Source of the DNA: Spirochaetota bacterium
Lineage (GTDB): Bacteria; Spirochaetota; UBA12135; COTS27; JAFLEE01
Direction: 5' to 3'
Assembly (NCBI GenBank): GCA_017302015.1
Contig: JAFLEE010000035.1
Location: 1-44,541, forward strand
Length of the DNA stretch: 44,541 nucleotides
Numbering within the stretch: the first letter of the stretch is position 1; each line of letters opens with the position of its first letter. Under the pieces are notes generated by a model, which was given only the letters and a program-made list of their open reading frames with translations, searched no databases and had not been told where the DNA came from. Shown one piece after another: positions 8,992 to 18,096 of this stretch. The translations under genes and the position numbers were made by a program.

Positions 8992-9894
8992 ATGAAACAA
9001 ACTTCCGGTCGCGGCGTGCTGTGGTCGCTCGCGAGCGCCTTCCTCTGGAGCACGACCTTCGTCACCGTGCGCCCCATCCTCGCCGAGGGCCGCGTCGACC
9101 CCATCACGCTCTCGCTGCTGCGCTTCGTCCTCGGCGGGGGAGCCCTCCTCGCCCTGGGTTTGGCCACCCGCCGCCCCGCCCTCCTCCGGCTCTCGAAGCG
9201 CGATTTCATCGACCTGCTGGTCTTGGGTTTCTTCGGCATGCTGGGGATGAGCGCGCTCCTCTTCTGGGGCCAGCGGACCACCACGGCCGTGAACGCCAGC
9301 ATGATCATGCAAACGAGCCCCCTCCTCATCCTCCTCGGCGGCCTCTTCATCGGGGAGCGCGTGCGGCTCCCCCAGATCCTGGGGATCTCGGCGAGCCTCC
9401 TCGGATGCCTCCTCGTCGTCGAGGTGCTCACCCCCCGTGGCCTTCGCCTCCAATCCGGCCACCTCGCGGGCGACCTCCTCGTCTTCGGGGGCGCCGTGTG
9501 CTGGGCGATCTACTCGATCCTCGGGAAGCCGGTCGTCGCCCGCCTCGGCGGCTTCAAGACCACGACGTGGGCGATGCTCTTCGGCGCCGCCCTCCTCCTC
9601 CTGCTTCGCCTCTTCGCCCCGGCCCCGCTCATCTGGCCCGCGGGCGTGTCGGGGTGGGCCCCGGTGCTTTATCTCGCCCTGCTCCCCACCGCGGTGGCCT
9701 TCTACGCCTGGTACGAGGCCATGAGCCTGCTTCCCTTGCCGCTCCTCAACGTCATGCAGTATCTCACCCCGGCCTTCACCCTGTTCCTCGCCTGGCTGCT
9801 CCTCGGGGAGCGCCTCGCGCCCGTGCAATGGGTCGGCGTCGGGCTCATCCTGGGCGGGGTCATGCTGACGGGCCTTCGCCGCCGCGCAAATTAA
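8992..9894 (+). CDS. EamA/DMT-family membrane transporter
   Basis: A 300-residue protein with about ten hydrophobic helices in two homologous halves, the layout of the drug/metabolite transporter superfamily. The first half starts GVLWSLASAFLWSTTFVTVR and the second GDLLVFGGAVCWAIYSILGK. Each carries the W(A/S)xxx(V/I)LxKP-like first-helix signature of EamA domains. Helix ends are marked by GERL and GERV, as in the family. The substrate cannot be read from sequence; members export amino acids, nucleosides or other metabolites. It begins 6 bp after the preceding stop with GAGG as ribosome site and converges on murA. Confidence 0.9.
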   Translation: MKQTSGRGVLWSLASAFLWSTTFVTVRPILAEGRVDPITLSLLRFVLGGGALLALGLATRRPALLRLSKRDFIDLLVLGFFGMLGMSALLFWGQRTTTAVNASMIMQTSPLLILLGGLFIGERVRLPQILGISASLLGCLLVVEVLTPRGLRLQSGHLAGDLLVFGGAVCWAIYSILGKPVVARLGGFKTTTWAMLFGAALLLLLRLFAPAPLIWPAGVSGWAPVLYLALLPTAVAFYAWYEAMSLLPLPLLNVMQYLTPAFTLFLAWLLLGERLAPVQWVGVGLILGGVMLTGLRRRAN

Positions 9895-9921
9895 AACCGC
9901 GGGCGCCGGCAAAACGCCCGC
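9893..9921 (-). terminator. Likely intrinsic terminator of murA
   Basis: Read on the minus strand, GCGGGCG and CGCCCGC pair around a 9-base loop (9899-9905 with 9915-9921), followed by GG and a TTTT run (9893-9896). It sits in the 45-bp convergent gap between the EamA gene and murA. The T-run favours the murA direction. The stem would also form in the transcript of the EamA gene, but no T-run follows there. Confidence 0.55.
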
Positions 9922-9939
9922 CCGCAAGCGGCCGTCAGG

Positions 9940-11226
9940 TCAAACCAGCGTATCGCTCTCCACGGTGATATGGGCGCCGAGGGCCCTCAATTTCTCGGGA
10001 AGTTCCTCGTAGCCGCGGTCCACGTGGTAGATGCGGCGCACTTCGGTGGTGCCGCGGGCGGCCAAACCGGCGACCACCAGGGCCGCTCCGGCGCGGAGAT
10101 CGCTGGCCTGCACCGAGGCGCCGTCGAGGCCCTTGCACTCGCCCAGGATGGCGGTCTCGTTCTCGACCTGGATCTGGGCGCCCATGCGGGCGAGTTCGGG
10201 CACGTGGCTCCAGCGGTTGGGGTAGATGCCCTCGCGCAGGGAGGAGATGCCCTTGGAGAGCGCGCCGACGACGGTGAACAGGCTCTGCAGGTCGGTGGGG
10301 AATTTCGGGTAGGGCATCGTGGTCAAATTGAAGCCCTTGTAGGCGGAGGGCTTCTTTCCCGTCACGGTGACGACGCCCGCCTTCTCGGAGATGCCGATGC
10401 CAATCTCGCGGCAGACGTCGAGCACCGCCTCGAGGTGGTCGGTGCGGCAGGCCTTGAGGCGGATGCGTCCGCCCGTGACGGCGGCCGCGGCGATGAAGGT
10501 GCCGGCCTCGATGCGGTCGGGGATCACGGTCCAATCGCAGCCGTGGAGTTTCTTCACCCCGTGGATGCGCAGCGTCGAGGTGCCCGCCCCCTCGATCTTC
10601 GCCCCCATCTTGCCGAGCATCTCCATGAGGTCGATGGTCTCGGGCTCCCGGGCCGCGTTCTCGATGACCGTCTCGCCGGAGGCCAGGACGGCCGCCATGG
10701 CCACGTTGTCGGTGCCCAGCACCGAGGAGCCGAACTCGCCCATGAGGTCGATGGAGGCGCCCTTCAAGTTGCGGGCGCTGGCGTGGATATCCCCGTGCTT
10801 CATCTCGATCTTCACGCCGAGGGCCGCGAGGCCCTTCAGGTGCAGGTCGATGGGGCGGGGCCCGAAGGCGCAGCCCCCGGGGAGCGATACGATGGCCTGG
10901 CGGTAGCGCGCGACGAGGGGCCCGAGCACCACGATGCTGGCGCGCATCTGCTTGACGATGTCGTAGGTGGCCTCGTGGCGCACGCTGCGGCTGCCGACGT
11001 CCTCCTGGACGATGAGGCGCTCGTCCTCGAGGATGACCTTCTTCCCCAATTTGGCCAGGAGCGCCAGCATGGTGGTCACGTCCTTGAGGCGCGGCACGTT
11101 GCGCAGGATCACGTCGTCGTCGGTGAGGAGCGTGGCGGCGAGGATGGGGAGGGCGGCGTTCTTGGAGCCGGAGACCACCACGTCCCCGTGGAGTTTGGCG
11201 CCGCCTTGGATGACGTATTTCTTCAT
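9940..11226 (-). CDS. murA: UDP-N-acetylglucosamine 1-carboxyvinyltransferase MurA
   Basis: MurA catalyses the first committed step of peptidoglycan synthesis, transferring enolpyruvate from PEP to UDP-GlcNAc in the cytoplasm. The protein is 428 residues, normal for the family. It starts [20 protein letters not shown] with the SGSKNAALP substrate loop. The catalytic loop [17 protein letters not shown] has the PEP-binding Cys at residue 119, equivalent to Cys115 of Escherichia coli MurA, the target of fosfomycin. Because Cys rather than Asp is present, the enzyme is predicted to be fosfomycin-sensitive. It is monocistronic, divergent from the AraC-type gene and convergent with the EamA gene. 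Confidence 0.97.
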   Translation of the reverse strand: MKKYVIQGGAKLHGDVVVSGSKNAALPILAATLLTDDDVILRNVPRLKDVTTMLALLAKLGKKVILEDERLIVQEDVGSRSVRHEATYDIVKQMRASIVVLGPLVARYRQAIVSLPGGCAFGPRPIDLHLKGLAALGVKIEMKHGDIHASARNLKGASIDLMGEFGSSVLGTDNVAMAAVLASGETVIENAAREPETIDLMEMLGKMGAKIEGAGTSTLRIHGVKKLHGCDWTVIPDRIEAGTFIAAAAVTGGRIRLKACRTDHLEAVLDVCREIGIGISEKAGVVTVTGKKPSAYKGFNLTTMPYPKFPTDLQSLFTVVGALSKGISSLREGIYPNRWSHVPELARMGAQIQVENETAILGECKGLDGASVQASDLRAGAALVVAGLAARGTTEVRRIYHVDRGYEELPEKLRALGAHITVESDTLV

Positions 11227-11280
11227 GGAGGGGAAACCTTCGGGTGGATCGCCCCCGGGAAAACGCGGGGCGTTCTCCCA

Positions 11281-11286
11281 ATTATA
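11281..11286 (-). promoter_or_regulatory. Candidate -10 box for murA
   Basis: On the minus strand the hexamer reads TATAAT, a perfect sigma-70 -10 consensus, about 55 bp upstream of the murA ATG. At 17 bp spacing the -35 position reads CGTCCC, which does not match the consensus, so the promoter is supported by the -10 alone. Confidence 0.45.
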
Positions 11287-11339
11287 CCGTCCGGATTGAC
11301 TGCGGGACGGCCCCCAGGGGACGATCCCCGGGCCCCGCC

Positions 11340-12215
11340 ATGGAAATGCCCGTCGCCCGCCTTCGCGGGCCCCTCCCCTTCGCCGCCCACTATTGGGACG
11401 GCCTGCATTTCGCCATCCATACCCACGCCCATTTCGAGATCATGATCGCCCTCGGCGACGGGGGCCACCACCAGGTGAACGACCGCCATTTCCAGATGCG
11501 CCGCGGCGATATCTTCCTCCTGGGGCCCTACCACGACCATCGCTGCGATTACCCCGATCCCTCGCTTCCGAGGCATTTCAACCTCGCCTTCCTCCCCGAA
11601 GCCGTGGCCGGGGGCGATGGCAGGCCCCTGAAGCTCGAGGAGTGGGCGGTGCTCCACCCCTTCCTCACCGGCGACGCGCCCATGCCCGTGCGCGTCCCCG
11701 ATGACGAGTTCCCCGGCATCCTCGCCTTCGCCGACATCCTCGTGCGCATCGCCCGGGATGCAAAACCCTACCGGGAACGCCTCGGCGTCGCCGCCCTGCA
11801 GGGGCTATTCTTCAGCATCGCCCGACACCACGAAAAACCGGGGTCCCCGCCCGATCCCGTGGCCCTGTCCACCCTGCGGCGCATCGCCGAGCATTTCCGC
11901 GGGGCGGTGACGACCGAAGCCCTGGCCGCGGCCGAAGGGCTCAGCCCCGCCCGGCTCGCCCAGAGATTCAAGCGGGCCACCGGGTCCACCCCCAAGGACG
12001 CCCTCACCCGCCGCCGCCTCATGGAATCCCGCCGGCTCCTCGAGACCAGTTCCCGGTCCATCACCGAAGTCATGGCCGAATCCGGATTCAACGACCTCTC
12101 GTATTTCAACCGAGCCTTCAAGGCGGATACGGGCTATTCCCCGCGGGAGTGGCGCCGCCGCCTCCATACCCAGACAAAAATACCGCCAGGCCCGCCATCC
12201 ATGTCGCCGCCTTGA
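11340..12215 (+). CDS. AraC-family transcriptional regulator
   Basis: About 291 residues from ATG 11340. An N-terminal cupin-like sensing domain (residues 15-100) includes HFAIHTHAHFEIMIALGDG and RRGDIFLLGPYHDHRC, the usual AraC-type pocket with clustered His. A C-terminal double helix-turn-helix (about 180-285) contains the second-HTH signature SITEVMAESGFNDLSYFNRA followed by F..TGYSPREWRR. The ligand is probably a sugar, given the adjacent Gfo/Idh/MocA genes. The start is uncertain because no strong ribosome site is visible; an upstream in-frame ATG at 11244 would add a low-complexity leader. It is the only transcription factor recognised in this window and is a candidate regulator of the 12.4-18 kb genes. 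Confidence 0.9.
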   Translation: MEMPVARLRGPLPFAAHYWDGLHFAIHTHAHFEIMIALGDGGHHQVNDRHFQMRRGDIFLLGPYHDHRCDYPDPSLPRHFNLAFLPEAVAGGDGRPLKLEEWAVLHPFLTGDAPMPVRVPDDEFPGILAFADILVRIARDAKPYRERLGVAALQGLFFSIARHHEKPGSPPDPVALSTLRRIAEHFRGAVTTEALAAAEGLSPARLAQRFKRATGSTPKDALTRRRLMESRRLLETSSRSITEVMAESGFNDLSYFNRAFKADTGYSPREWRRRLHTQTKIPPGPPSMSPP

Positions 12216-12433
12216 AATATCCTAGTTTGTTTACTATAGTTACATATGTTTTTAGGGTTTCATATCTGGGTCAGGCTCGCTCCACTGGCTATTCGGGCGG
12301 TTCGGATCACAGTGGGAAATATTGAAAGTCCCGGCGTCCCCGCCCCGATGCGACTTGGCCGCGCCGAGCCCCGGGTGGAACGCCTCCCCCGTTGCCCAGA
12401 AAAATTCGTAACGTTCGGAATTAAGGAGATTCA

Positions 12434-13735
12434 ATGAGCCAACCCGTCACCGCCGCCCTCGTGGGCGCAGGGCACCGAGGCCTCCTCTACGCGCGCTACG
12501 GCCTGGAGCACCCCGACGAGATGAAACTCGTCGCCGTCGCCGACCCCCGCGACTATAGCCGGGCCCTGGCGGTCAACGAGCACGGCCTTCCCGAGGGGGC
12601 GAGTTTCGCCTCCGCCCGCGACCTGGCCCGATCCGGCACGAAGGCCGACTTCGTCATCAACGGCACGATGGACAAGGACCACCTTCCCACCTCCCTGCCC
12701 CTCCTTGCCGCCGGCTACGATCTCCTCTTGGAGAAGCCCATCGCCACTTCAGCGAAGGACACCCTCGCCCTGCTCAAGGCCGCCCGCCGCGGTCGGCGCA
12801 AGGTGGCCATCTGCCACGTGCTGCGCTACGCGCCGTTCTACGCCGAGATCCGCAAGCGGGTGCTCGCCGGGGAGATCGGGCAGGTGCTCAACGTGCAGAC
12901 GACCGAGCACGTGAGTTATCACCATTTCGCGGCGGCCTTCAACCGGGGAAAATGGGGCAATGTCGCCCGGGGCGGCAGCACCTTCCTCATGCAGAAATGC
13001 TGCCATGACCTCGACCTCATCACCTGGATGAAGAGCGGCAGCCGCCCGGTGCGGGTCTCGAGTTTCGGTTCCCGGACCTATTTCCGCCCCGAGCGCGCCC
13101 CCCAGGGGGCCGGCACCCGATGCCTCGTCGATTGCTCTATCGAGGCCGGTTGCCCGTACTCCACCAAGAACCATTACCTCGACAAGAAACTTTGGACGGT
13201 CTACGCCTTCGACGGCCTCATGGACCGCCATCCCGACCCCAGCGACGCCCAGAAAGAGGCCTACCTGAAGGAAAAAGGCCACCGCTTCGGCGAGTGCGTC
13301 TGGAAGACCGACGGGGATATCGTCGATCACCAATCGGTGCTCATCGAGTTCGAAGACGGCGCAGTGGCCACCCATAATCTCGTGGGGGGCACGGCCCTGC
13401 CAGGGCGCACGCTCCACCTTTTAGGCACCCACGGCGAAATCCAGGGGTCCTTCGAGTCCGGGAAATTCGTCATCCGCCATATCGACAAGACGCCGGGGAA
13501 AGAATACACCGAGGAAATCGTGGATACCGCCATCACCGGCGATTTCAGCGGGGCCTCGGGGGCCCATGGCGGTGGCGATATGCGCCTGGTGCGGGATTTC
13601 GTGCGCATCTGCCGGGGCGAGACGCCCTCCATCTCATCCACCAGCATCGAAGATTCGGTCTACGGCCACCTCACCGGTTTTTGCGCCGATGAATCGCGGA
13701 TGAAGGGCAAGGTCGTCCAAATCCCGAAACTCTAG
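12434..13735 (+). CDS. Gfo/Idh/MocA-family oxidoreductase (433 aa)
   Basis: An NAD(P)-dependent sugar or cyclitol dehydrogenase family member. A Rossmann fold starts at residue 4 (VTAALVGAGHRGLLYARYGL) and the family EKP motif is present (LLLEKPIATSAKD, near residue 97). A C-terminal alpha/beta substrate domain follows. The mid-section CLVDCSIEAGCPYS has three spaced cysteines, as in a subgroup of long Gfo/Idh proteins where they may bind metal. The substrate is not predictable. A strong ribosome site (TAAGGAG) precedes ATG 12434, and an imperfect AACGTT-centred dyad lies at 12405-12420. It ends at a hairpin with TTT, so it is probably monocistronic. Confidence 0.93.
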   Translation: MSQPVTAALVGAGHRGLLYARYGLEHPDEMKLVAVADPRDYSRALAVNEHGLPEGASFASARDLARSGTKADFVINGTMDKDHLPTSLPLLAAGYDLLLEKPIATSAKDTLALLKAARRGRRKVAICHVLRYAPFYAEIRKRVLAGEIGQVLNVQTTEHVSYHHFAAAFNRGKWGNVARGGSTFLMQKCCHDLDLITWMKSGSRPVRVSSFGSRTYFRPERAPQGAGTRCLVDCSIEAGCPYSTKNHYLDKKLWTVYAFDGLMDRHPDPSDAQKEAYLKEKGHRFGECVWKTDGDIVDHQSVLIEFEDGAVATHNLVGGTALPGRTLHLLGTHGEIQGSFESGKFVIRHIDKTPGKEYTEEIVDTAITGDFSGASGAHGGGDMRLVRDFVRICRGETPSISSTSIEDSVYGHLTGFCADESRMKGKVVQIPKL

Positions 13736-13754
13736 GCGGCGGACGGGCCGTGAC

Positions 13755-13776
13755 GCGGGCTCTTCCCGCCCGCTTT
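13755..13776 (+). terminator. Short hairpin terminator after the 433-aa oxidoreductase
   Basis: GCGGGC (13755-13760) pairs with GCCCGC (13768-13773) around a 7-base loop and is followed by TTT. It lies 20 bp after the stop codon in the gap to the convergent CBS gene. The stem is short and the T-run minimal, so termination is plausible but not strong. Confidence 0.45.
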
Positions 13777-13846
13777 CCAAGGCACACTCACCGCTCACCG
13801 CGAGGAATCGCCCACGGCGCCTTGGAGGGCAAAGCCGGGCAGGGCC

Positions 13847-14284
13847 TCAGCTCGCCCCCGAGATATAGCGGTTGAGTTCCTCGATGGCGGAGGCCTGGGT
13901 CTCGATGACCGCCTTCAGCACGTCGCCGATGGTGACGATGCCGAGGAGTTTGCCGTCCTCCACGACGGGCAGGTGGCGGAAATGCTTGGTGGTGATGATC
14001 GCCATGCAATGCTCGAGGGTGTCATTGGGATGCACCGTGAGGAGCTCGCGGGTCATGAGGTCTTCCAGCCGGCTCTCCCGGGAACGGCGCCCTTGCAGCG
14101 CGATCTTGCGGGCGTAATCGCGTTCGGTGAAGATCCCCAAAAGTTTATCGCCCCGGGTCACGAGGACCGATCCGACGCCCTCTTTCGACATGAGTTCGAG
14201 GGCCTCGAAGACCGAGCGCTCGGGGTCCATCGTAAAAAGCGTCGAGCCTTTTTGGGCGAGGATTTTTCTGACGGTGGTGGTCAT
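13847..14284 (-). CDS. CBS-domain pair protein
   Basis: A 145-residue stand-alone pair of CBS domains, about 10-65 and 75-130. The first carries VGSVLVTRGDKLLGIFTERD and the second HFRHLPVVEDGKLLGIVTIG, both classic CBS cores. Such proteins bind adenine nucleotides and act as energy sensors for a partner protein or channel; the partner is not visible here. I chose ATG at 14284 because AAAGGAGG lies just upstream. An earlier in-frame start would add 16 residues without a ribosome site. It converges on the 433-aa oxidoreductase. Confidence 0.94.
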   Translation of the reverse strand: MTTTVRKILAQKGSTLFTMDPERSVFEALELMSKEGVGSVLVTRGDKLLGIFTERDYARKIALQGRRSRESRLEDLMTRELLTVHPNDTLEHCMAIITTKHFRHLPVVEDGKLLGIVTIGDVLKAVIETQASAIEELNRYISGAS

Positions 14285-14698
14285 GGGGCCTCCTTTCAGG
14301 GATGCAAACGGTGATTCGACGCACCGCTCCACGGAACCTTCGGGGCCCGGTGCCGCTCAAAAGGGACATTCCTGAATGAATTAAACTAGCCCCGGAATCG
14401 ATGGAATACAAAAAAACCGAAGGCCGTACCATCCCCCCCAAAGTCTCCCTCGCCTGTCCGATTTGGCGACAAGGAACTTGGATGCTTGGTAAATATCGAG
14501 CCTTCCCACGGGGAAGTCGACGGAAGCGGTCAATCACGGAAGCAGAAACCTGAAAAACATCCCCCAGTTTTGCTGGATAAACGCGCCTCCCTCGAATCGC
14601 GGCTATAGAACTAATAAGTTCGAGCCACTCCAAAACCATGGCCAATGGCTTAAAATTCACGTGGTAATTTCACGTTTTCTTCATTTTCTCGGCAATCG

Positions 14699-14719
14699 AC
14701 TGGGCGGATTCCGCCCAGT
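14699..14719. terminator. Compact 9-bp hairpin in the intergenic region
   Basis: ACTGGGCGG pairs perfectly with CCGCCCAGT around the 3-base loop ATT. On the plus strand it is followed by TTTAGA, a weak T-run. It could be an attenuator or terminator for transcription entering from the left, or simply an RNA structure 220 bp upstream of the oxidoreductase at 14937. Confidence 0.35.
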
Positions 14720-14745
14720 TTAGACAACCTGATGACACAAATTTC

Positions 14746-14763
14746 AAGCGTTTCAAACGTTTT
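14746..14763. promoter_or_regulatory. Operator-like double CG-centred site upstream of a Gfo/Idh gene
   Basis: Two overlapping CG-centred sites, AAGCGTTT (14746-14753) and AAACGTTT (14755-14762), lie about 175 bp upstream of the oxidoreductase start. AAACGTTT is self-complementary and is the core of many LacI-family operators (PurR, CcpA, GalR type). The string TTTCAAACGTT recurs at 18928-18938 upstream of the branching enzyme. No LacI-type gene is in this window, so the regulator is unknown. Confidence 0.35.
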
Positions 14764-14936
14764 CAAATTGAGGCATTAAATCTAGTCCATATTTATGACT
14801 GTCCCTGCCTAGTAGAACACCCCCGAATAGCCGATGCTTCCCTCGTCAGACCTAATCGGTCCGGGGGCAAGGAAGCCGCCGGTTCGCCGCCCGGTGAAGG
14901 AATCGCCAAAGGGTGTCAACGGACAAGGATTTTAGA

Positions 14937-15998
14937 ATGGCCGCAAAGCCTTTTCGCGTCGGGTTCATCGGTGCGGGCGGTATCGCCCATACCCATGCCA
15001 AGAATCTCCTCAAGGTCGAGGGGGTCGAGCTCGTCTGCGCCGCGGACGTGAACGAGACCGGTCTGGAGAAGTTCAAGACCGAACAGAAGGTCGGGAAGAC
15101 CTACAAGGATTTCAAGGAGATGCTCGCCAAGGAGAAGGGCAACATCGACGCCGTGAGCGTGTGCACGCCCAACGGCCTCCACGCCGAGAACACCATCGCC
15201 GCGCTCAATGCGGGCTACCACGTCATCGTCGAGAAGCCCATGGCCATGACCAGCAAGGAATGCCGCGACATGATCGCCGCCGCGAAGAAGGCCGGCAAGC
15301 ACCTCGTGGTGGGCTTCCAGTGGCGCTTCAACCCCAAGACGGTCATGATCAAGAAGCAGGCCGATGACGGGGTGTTCGGCAAGATCCTCTACGTGCGCGT
15401 GCAGGCCCTGCGCCGCCGCGGCATCCCCAATTGGGGCGTCTTCGGCCGCAAGGAACTCCAGGGCGGCGGCGGGATGATCGATATCGGCGTGCACGCCAGC
15501 GAGATGGCCCACTACGTCATGGGCTGCCCCAAGCCGGTGAGCGCCACGGGCAACGCGTGGACCTACATGGGCAATAAGCCCTCCGAGGTCGTCAGCCAAT
15601 GGCCCAATTGGGACCACAAGACCTACACCGTCGAGGACCTCGCGGTGGGCATGGTGCGCTTCGACAACGGCGCCATGATGACCATCGAGAGCTCGTTCTG
15701 CACCCACATCGAGAAGGATATCTGGAACTTCCAGATCCTCGGCGAGAAGGGCGGCGCGACCTTCGACCCGCTCATGGTCTTCAAGGACGAGCACGGCTAT
15801 ATGTGGAACGAGGCCCCCGGCTTCATCCCCGGCGACGACCAGTTCGCCCTCAAGATGAAGCACTTCGTCGAGGTCTGCCGCGACGGGCGCACGAACGAAT
15901 CCAGCGGCGAGCACGGCCTGGCCGTGCAGCAATGGCTGGAGGGCATCTACCTGAGCGCCGAGAAGGGCCGCGAGGTCAAAATCGACGAATTGCCGTAA
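14937..15998 (+). CDS. Gfo/Idh/MocA-family oxidoreductase (353 aa)
   Basis: An N-terminal Rossmann domain (FRVGFIGAGGIAHTHAKNLL from about residue 6) has the EKPMAMT motif near residue 99. The C-terminal domain carries GGGGMIDIGVHASEMAHYVM, with the conserved Asp/His pair of the active site. Length and layout match inositol, glucose-fructose or related sugar dehydrogenases; the exact substrate cannot be told. ATG 14937 has AAGGA 7 bp upstream. GTG 14913 is an alternative that adds 8 residues. It heads a same-strand run with the TIM-barrel protein and a third oxidoreductase, which suggests oxidation and isomerisation of one sugar or cyclitol. Confidence 0.94.
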   Translation: MAAKPFRVGFIGAGGIAHTHAKNLLKVEGVELVCAADVNETGLEKFKTEQKVGKTYKDFKEMLAKEKGNIDAVSVCTPNGLHAENTIAALNAGYHVIVEKPMAMTSKECRDMIAAAKKAGKHLVVGFQWRFNPKTVMIKKQADDGVFGKILYVRVQALRRRGIPNWGVFGRKELQGGGGMIDIGVHASEMAHYVMGCPKPVSATGNAWTYMGNKPSEVVSQWPNWDHKTYTVEDLAVGMVRFDNGAMMTIESSFCTHIEKDIWNFQILGEKGGATFDPLMVFKDEHGYMWNEAPGFIPGDDQFALKMKHFVEVCRDGRTNESSGEHGLAVQQWLEGIYLSAEKGREVKIDELP

Positions 15999-16154
15999 CC
16001 CCGATTCCCCATCCCGGCCTCGCCGGACTCCGCGATGCCGCCCCGTGGCCCACGGCCGGCGGGCGGACCCGGGGCGTCGGCGAGCCCCCCCCTTCACCGG
16101 GCGACCGCTAGGGGGGATGGGGCATTTTTCCAAACCCAATCCAAGGAACACCAC

Positions 16155-16904
16155 ATGTCCATTTTCGCCAATATCCGCAACCCCGGCGTCCAATCCTACT
16201 GCCTGCGCGGGTTCAAAGACAACGCCGTCGTCGCCCAGAAAACCAAGGCCATGGGCTACGACAGCATCGAGATCTGCGCCGTCCACGCCGATTTCGCCGA
16301 TCCCGCGGCGTTCGCCGGGGTTGTCGACATCTACAAGAAGGCCGGCGTGGCCATCGGCAGCATGGGCGTCCAAACCTTCACCGGCGACGAGGCGAAGGAG
16401 CGCAAATGGTTCGAATGCGCCAAGATCGCCGGCGCCAAGTACCTGACGGCGCACTTCACCGTGGGCACCTACCCCGAGGCCGTGAAGGTCGCCATGAAAC
16501 TCTCCGACGAGTTCGGCATCCGCCTCGCCATCCACTGCCATGGCGGCTACATGTTCGGCGGCTCCTTCGACGTGATCGAGCACCTGCTGAAGATCTCCGG
16601 GCCCCAGATCGGGGTCTGCATCGATACGGCCTGGTGCCTCCAGACCGGCCGCGGGAACCCGGTGGAATGGGTCGAGAAATTCGGCGAGCGCCTCTATGGC
16701 ATGCACTACAAGGACTTCACCTTCGACCGCGCCGCCAAATGGACCGACGTCATCATCGGGACGGGCAACCTCAAATTGCCCGAACTCCTCAAGGCGATGG
16801 AGAAGGTGGGCTTCAAGGGCCACGCCGTTATCGAGTACGAGGGCGATGTCGAGAAGCCGGATGAAGCCCTCAAGGCCTGCCTCCAGGCGGCAAAAAAGGC
16901 GTAG
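16155..16904 (+). CDS. Xylose-isomerase-like TIM-barrel sugar epimerase/isomerase
   Basis: A 249-residue AP-endonuclease-2/xylose-isomerase-like TIM barrel. Visible metal or substrate strands include YDSIEICAVHADF, the LAIHCHGGYMFGG strand with two His, IGVCIDTAWCLQTG with the metal-binding Asp, YGMHYKDFTFD, and the final VIEYEGDVEKP with an acidic ligand. These proteins usually isomerise or epimerise keto-sugars or inosose intermediates and commonly sit beside Gfo/Idh dehydrogenases, as here. ATG 16155 has AAGGA upstream; upstream in-frame codons run through GC-rich non-coding sequence and were rejected. Confidence 0.92.
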   Translation: MSIFANIRNPGVQSYCLRGFKDNAVVAQKTKAMGYDSIEICAVHADFADPAAFAGVVDIYKKAGVAIGSMGVQTFTGDEAKERKWFECAKIAGAKYLTAHFTVGTYPEAVKVAMKLSDEFGIRLAIHCHGGYMFGGSFDVIEHLLKISGPQIGVCIDTAWCLQTGRGNPVEWVEKFGERLYGMHYKDFTFDRAAKWTDVIIGTGNLKLPELLKAMEKVGFKGHAVIEYEGDVEKPDEALKACLQAAKKA

Positions 16905-16918
16905 ACCCCATCCCCCTG

Positions 16919-16946
16919 CCCCCTTCTCCGAGACCGGAGAAGGGGG
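16919..16946 (+). terminator. Strong 12-bp hairpin after the TIM-barrel gene
   Basis: CCCCCTTCTCCG (16919-16930) pairs perfectly with CGGAGAAGGGGG (16935-16946) around the loop AGAC. It begins 14 bp after the stop. There is no T-run (TAAGAAGG follows), so it may be a transcript-stabilising or Rho-associated 3' structure rather than a classic intrinsic terminator. It would partly separate the TIM-barrel gene from the third oxidoreductase. Confidence 0.55.
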
Positions 16947-17090
16947 TAAGAAGGGAGTCCTCAAGCAAAGTCATACTCCCCTTCAGACAGGCGTCACCTT
17001 TCGGCACTTCCTACGGCGCGGTGGCCTTAGCGCCATCGAGGCTGGGGGGGCCGGGGGTGAGGCATCATCCCACCATCCAAAGGAGCACCC

Positions 17091-18092
17091 ATGGCCCGCA
17101 TCGCGATCCTCTCCACCGCCCATATCCATACCAAGCAATTTGTCGAGAACATCCTGAAGGCGACGGACGGACGCAAGGCCGTCCTCGTTTGGGATGACGT
17201 CGCCGACCGCGGCAAACGCTACGCCGAAATGGCCCAGGCGCGCTTCGAACCCGAGCTCGGAAAGGCCCTCGCCGCCGCCGACGTCGACGCGTTCCTCATC
17301 TGCGCCGAGAACACGCGCCACCTAAGCCTCCTCGAGAAGGTCCTGCCCCTCAAGAAGCCGGTCTTTTGCGAGAAGCCCATCGCCACCCACACCGGCGACC
17401 TCGCCGCCATCGCGAAACTGGCCCGCAAGACCGGCACGCCGCTCTCGTCGGGCTATTTCCAGCCGTTTTCCGGGACCATGCTCGCCGCCGCCAAACTCGT
17501 CCAAGCCGGCGATTTGGGGAAGATCACCCGGGTGAAGTTCCGCAACGCCCATAACGCCGCCTACGGGCGCTGGTTCGACAACCCCGACCTCGCCTGGTTC
17601 ACCCAGCCCAAACTCTCCGGGGGGGGCGCCTTCCTCGACATGGGCACCCACGCGGTGCACCTGCTGCGCACGCTCTTCGGGCCCGTGGAGTGCGTGTGGG
17701 CCGAGATCGGCAATCATAGCGGCGTCTACCCCGCCTGCGACGATTTCGGCATCGCCCATTTCCGTTTCGCCTCCGGCGTCCTGGGGACGGTGGAGGCCGC
17801 GTGGACCCAGACGGGCGGCATCGGGGGACTCGAGATCACCGGCGCCAGCGCCACGCTCTTTAATAACGGGAAAGAATACGTCATCGGCGCCCCGCGGGTG
17901 GATCCCAAGCCCCTCGAGGCCCTCCCCGCCAAACCCGACCGCATGGACCGCTTGGTGGCCCTCACCCGGGGTGAAGTGCCCGAGGCGGAATGGAAGGCGG
18001 ATCTGGACGCCTGCTTCGACGCCGTCGCCATCGTGGAGGCGGCCTACGAGTCCTCGAAGAAGGGGAAATGGGTGAAGGTCCGCAGCGTCTAA
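17091..18092 (+). CDS. Gfo/Idh/MocA-family oxidoreductase (333 aa)
   Basis: The third oxidoreductase of this region. It starts ARIAILSTAHIHTKQFVENI, a divergent Rossmann entry that lacks the usual GxGxxG, so cofactor binding may differ. The EKP motif is intact (VFCEKPIATHTGD, near residue 96). The C-terminal domain has GGGAFLDMGTHAVHLLRTLF with the conserved Asp and His. ATG 17091 has AAAGGAG upstream. It is on the same strand as the 353-aa oxidoreductase and TIM barrel, after a 186-bp gap that contains a strong hairpin. It converges on the membrane-protein gene at 18097 with only 4 bp between stops. Confidence 0.9.
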   Translation: MARIAILSTAHIHTKQFVENILKATDGRKAVLVWDDVADRGKRYAEMAQARFEPELGKALAAADVDAFLICAENTRHLSLLEKVLPLKKPVFCEKPIATHTGDLAAIAKLARKTGTPLSSGYFQPFSGTMLAAAKLVQAGDLGKITRVKFRNAHNAAYGRWFDNPDLAWFTQPKLSGGGAFLDMGTHAVHLLRTLFGPVECVWAEIGNHSGVYPACDDFGIAHFRFASGVLGTVEAAWTQTGGIGGLEITGASATLFNNGKEYVIGAPRVDPKPLEALPAKPDRMDRLVALTRGEVPEAEWKADLDACFDAVAIVEAAYESSKKGKWVKVRSV

Positions 18093-18096
18093 AGTC

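Larger units (their letters stand above)
14285..14936. other. 652-bp intergenic region with hairpin and operator-like dyad
   Basis: No convincing gene lies here. The sequence is more AT-rich than its surroundings, especially 14640-14830. It holds the divergent control regions of the CBS gene and the 353-aa oxidoreductase, a 9-bp-stem hairpin (14699-14719) and an AAACGTTT-centred site (14755-14762). Short open frames on both strands lack ribosome sites and recognisable products. I saw no known riboswitch. Confidence 0.6.

Noticed and set aside
14145-14660. Minus-strand open frame of 171 codons upstream of the CBS gene
   Set aside because: It overlaps the CBS gene in another frame, runs through the AT-rich control region and has no ribosome site or recognisable domain.
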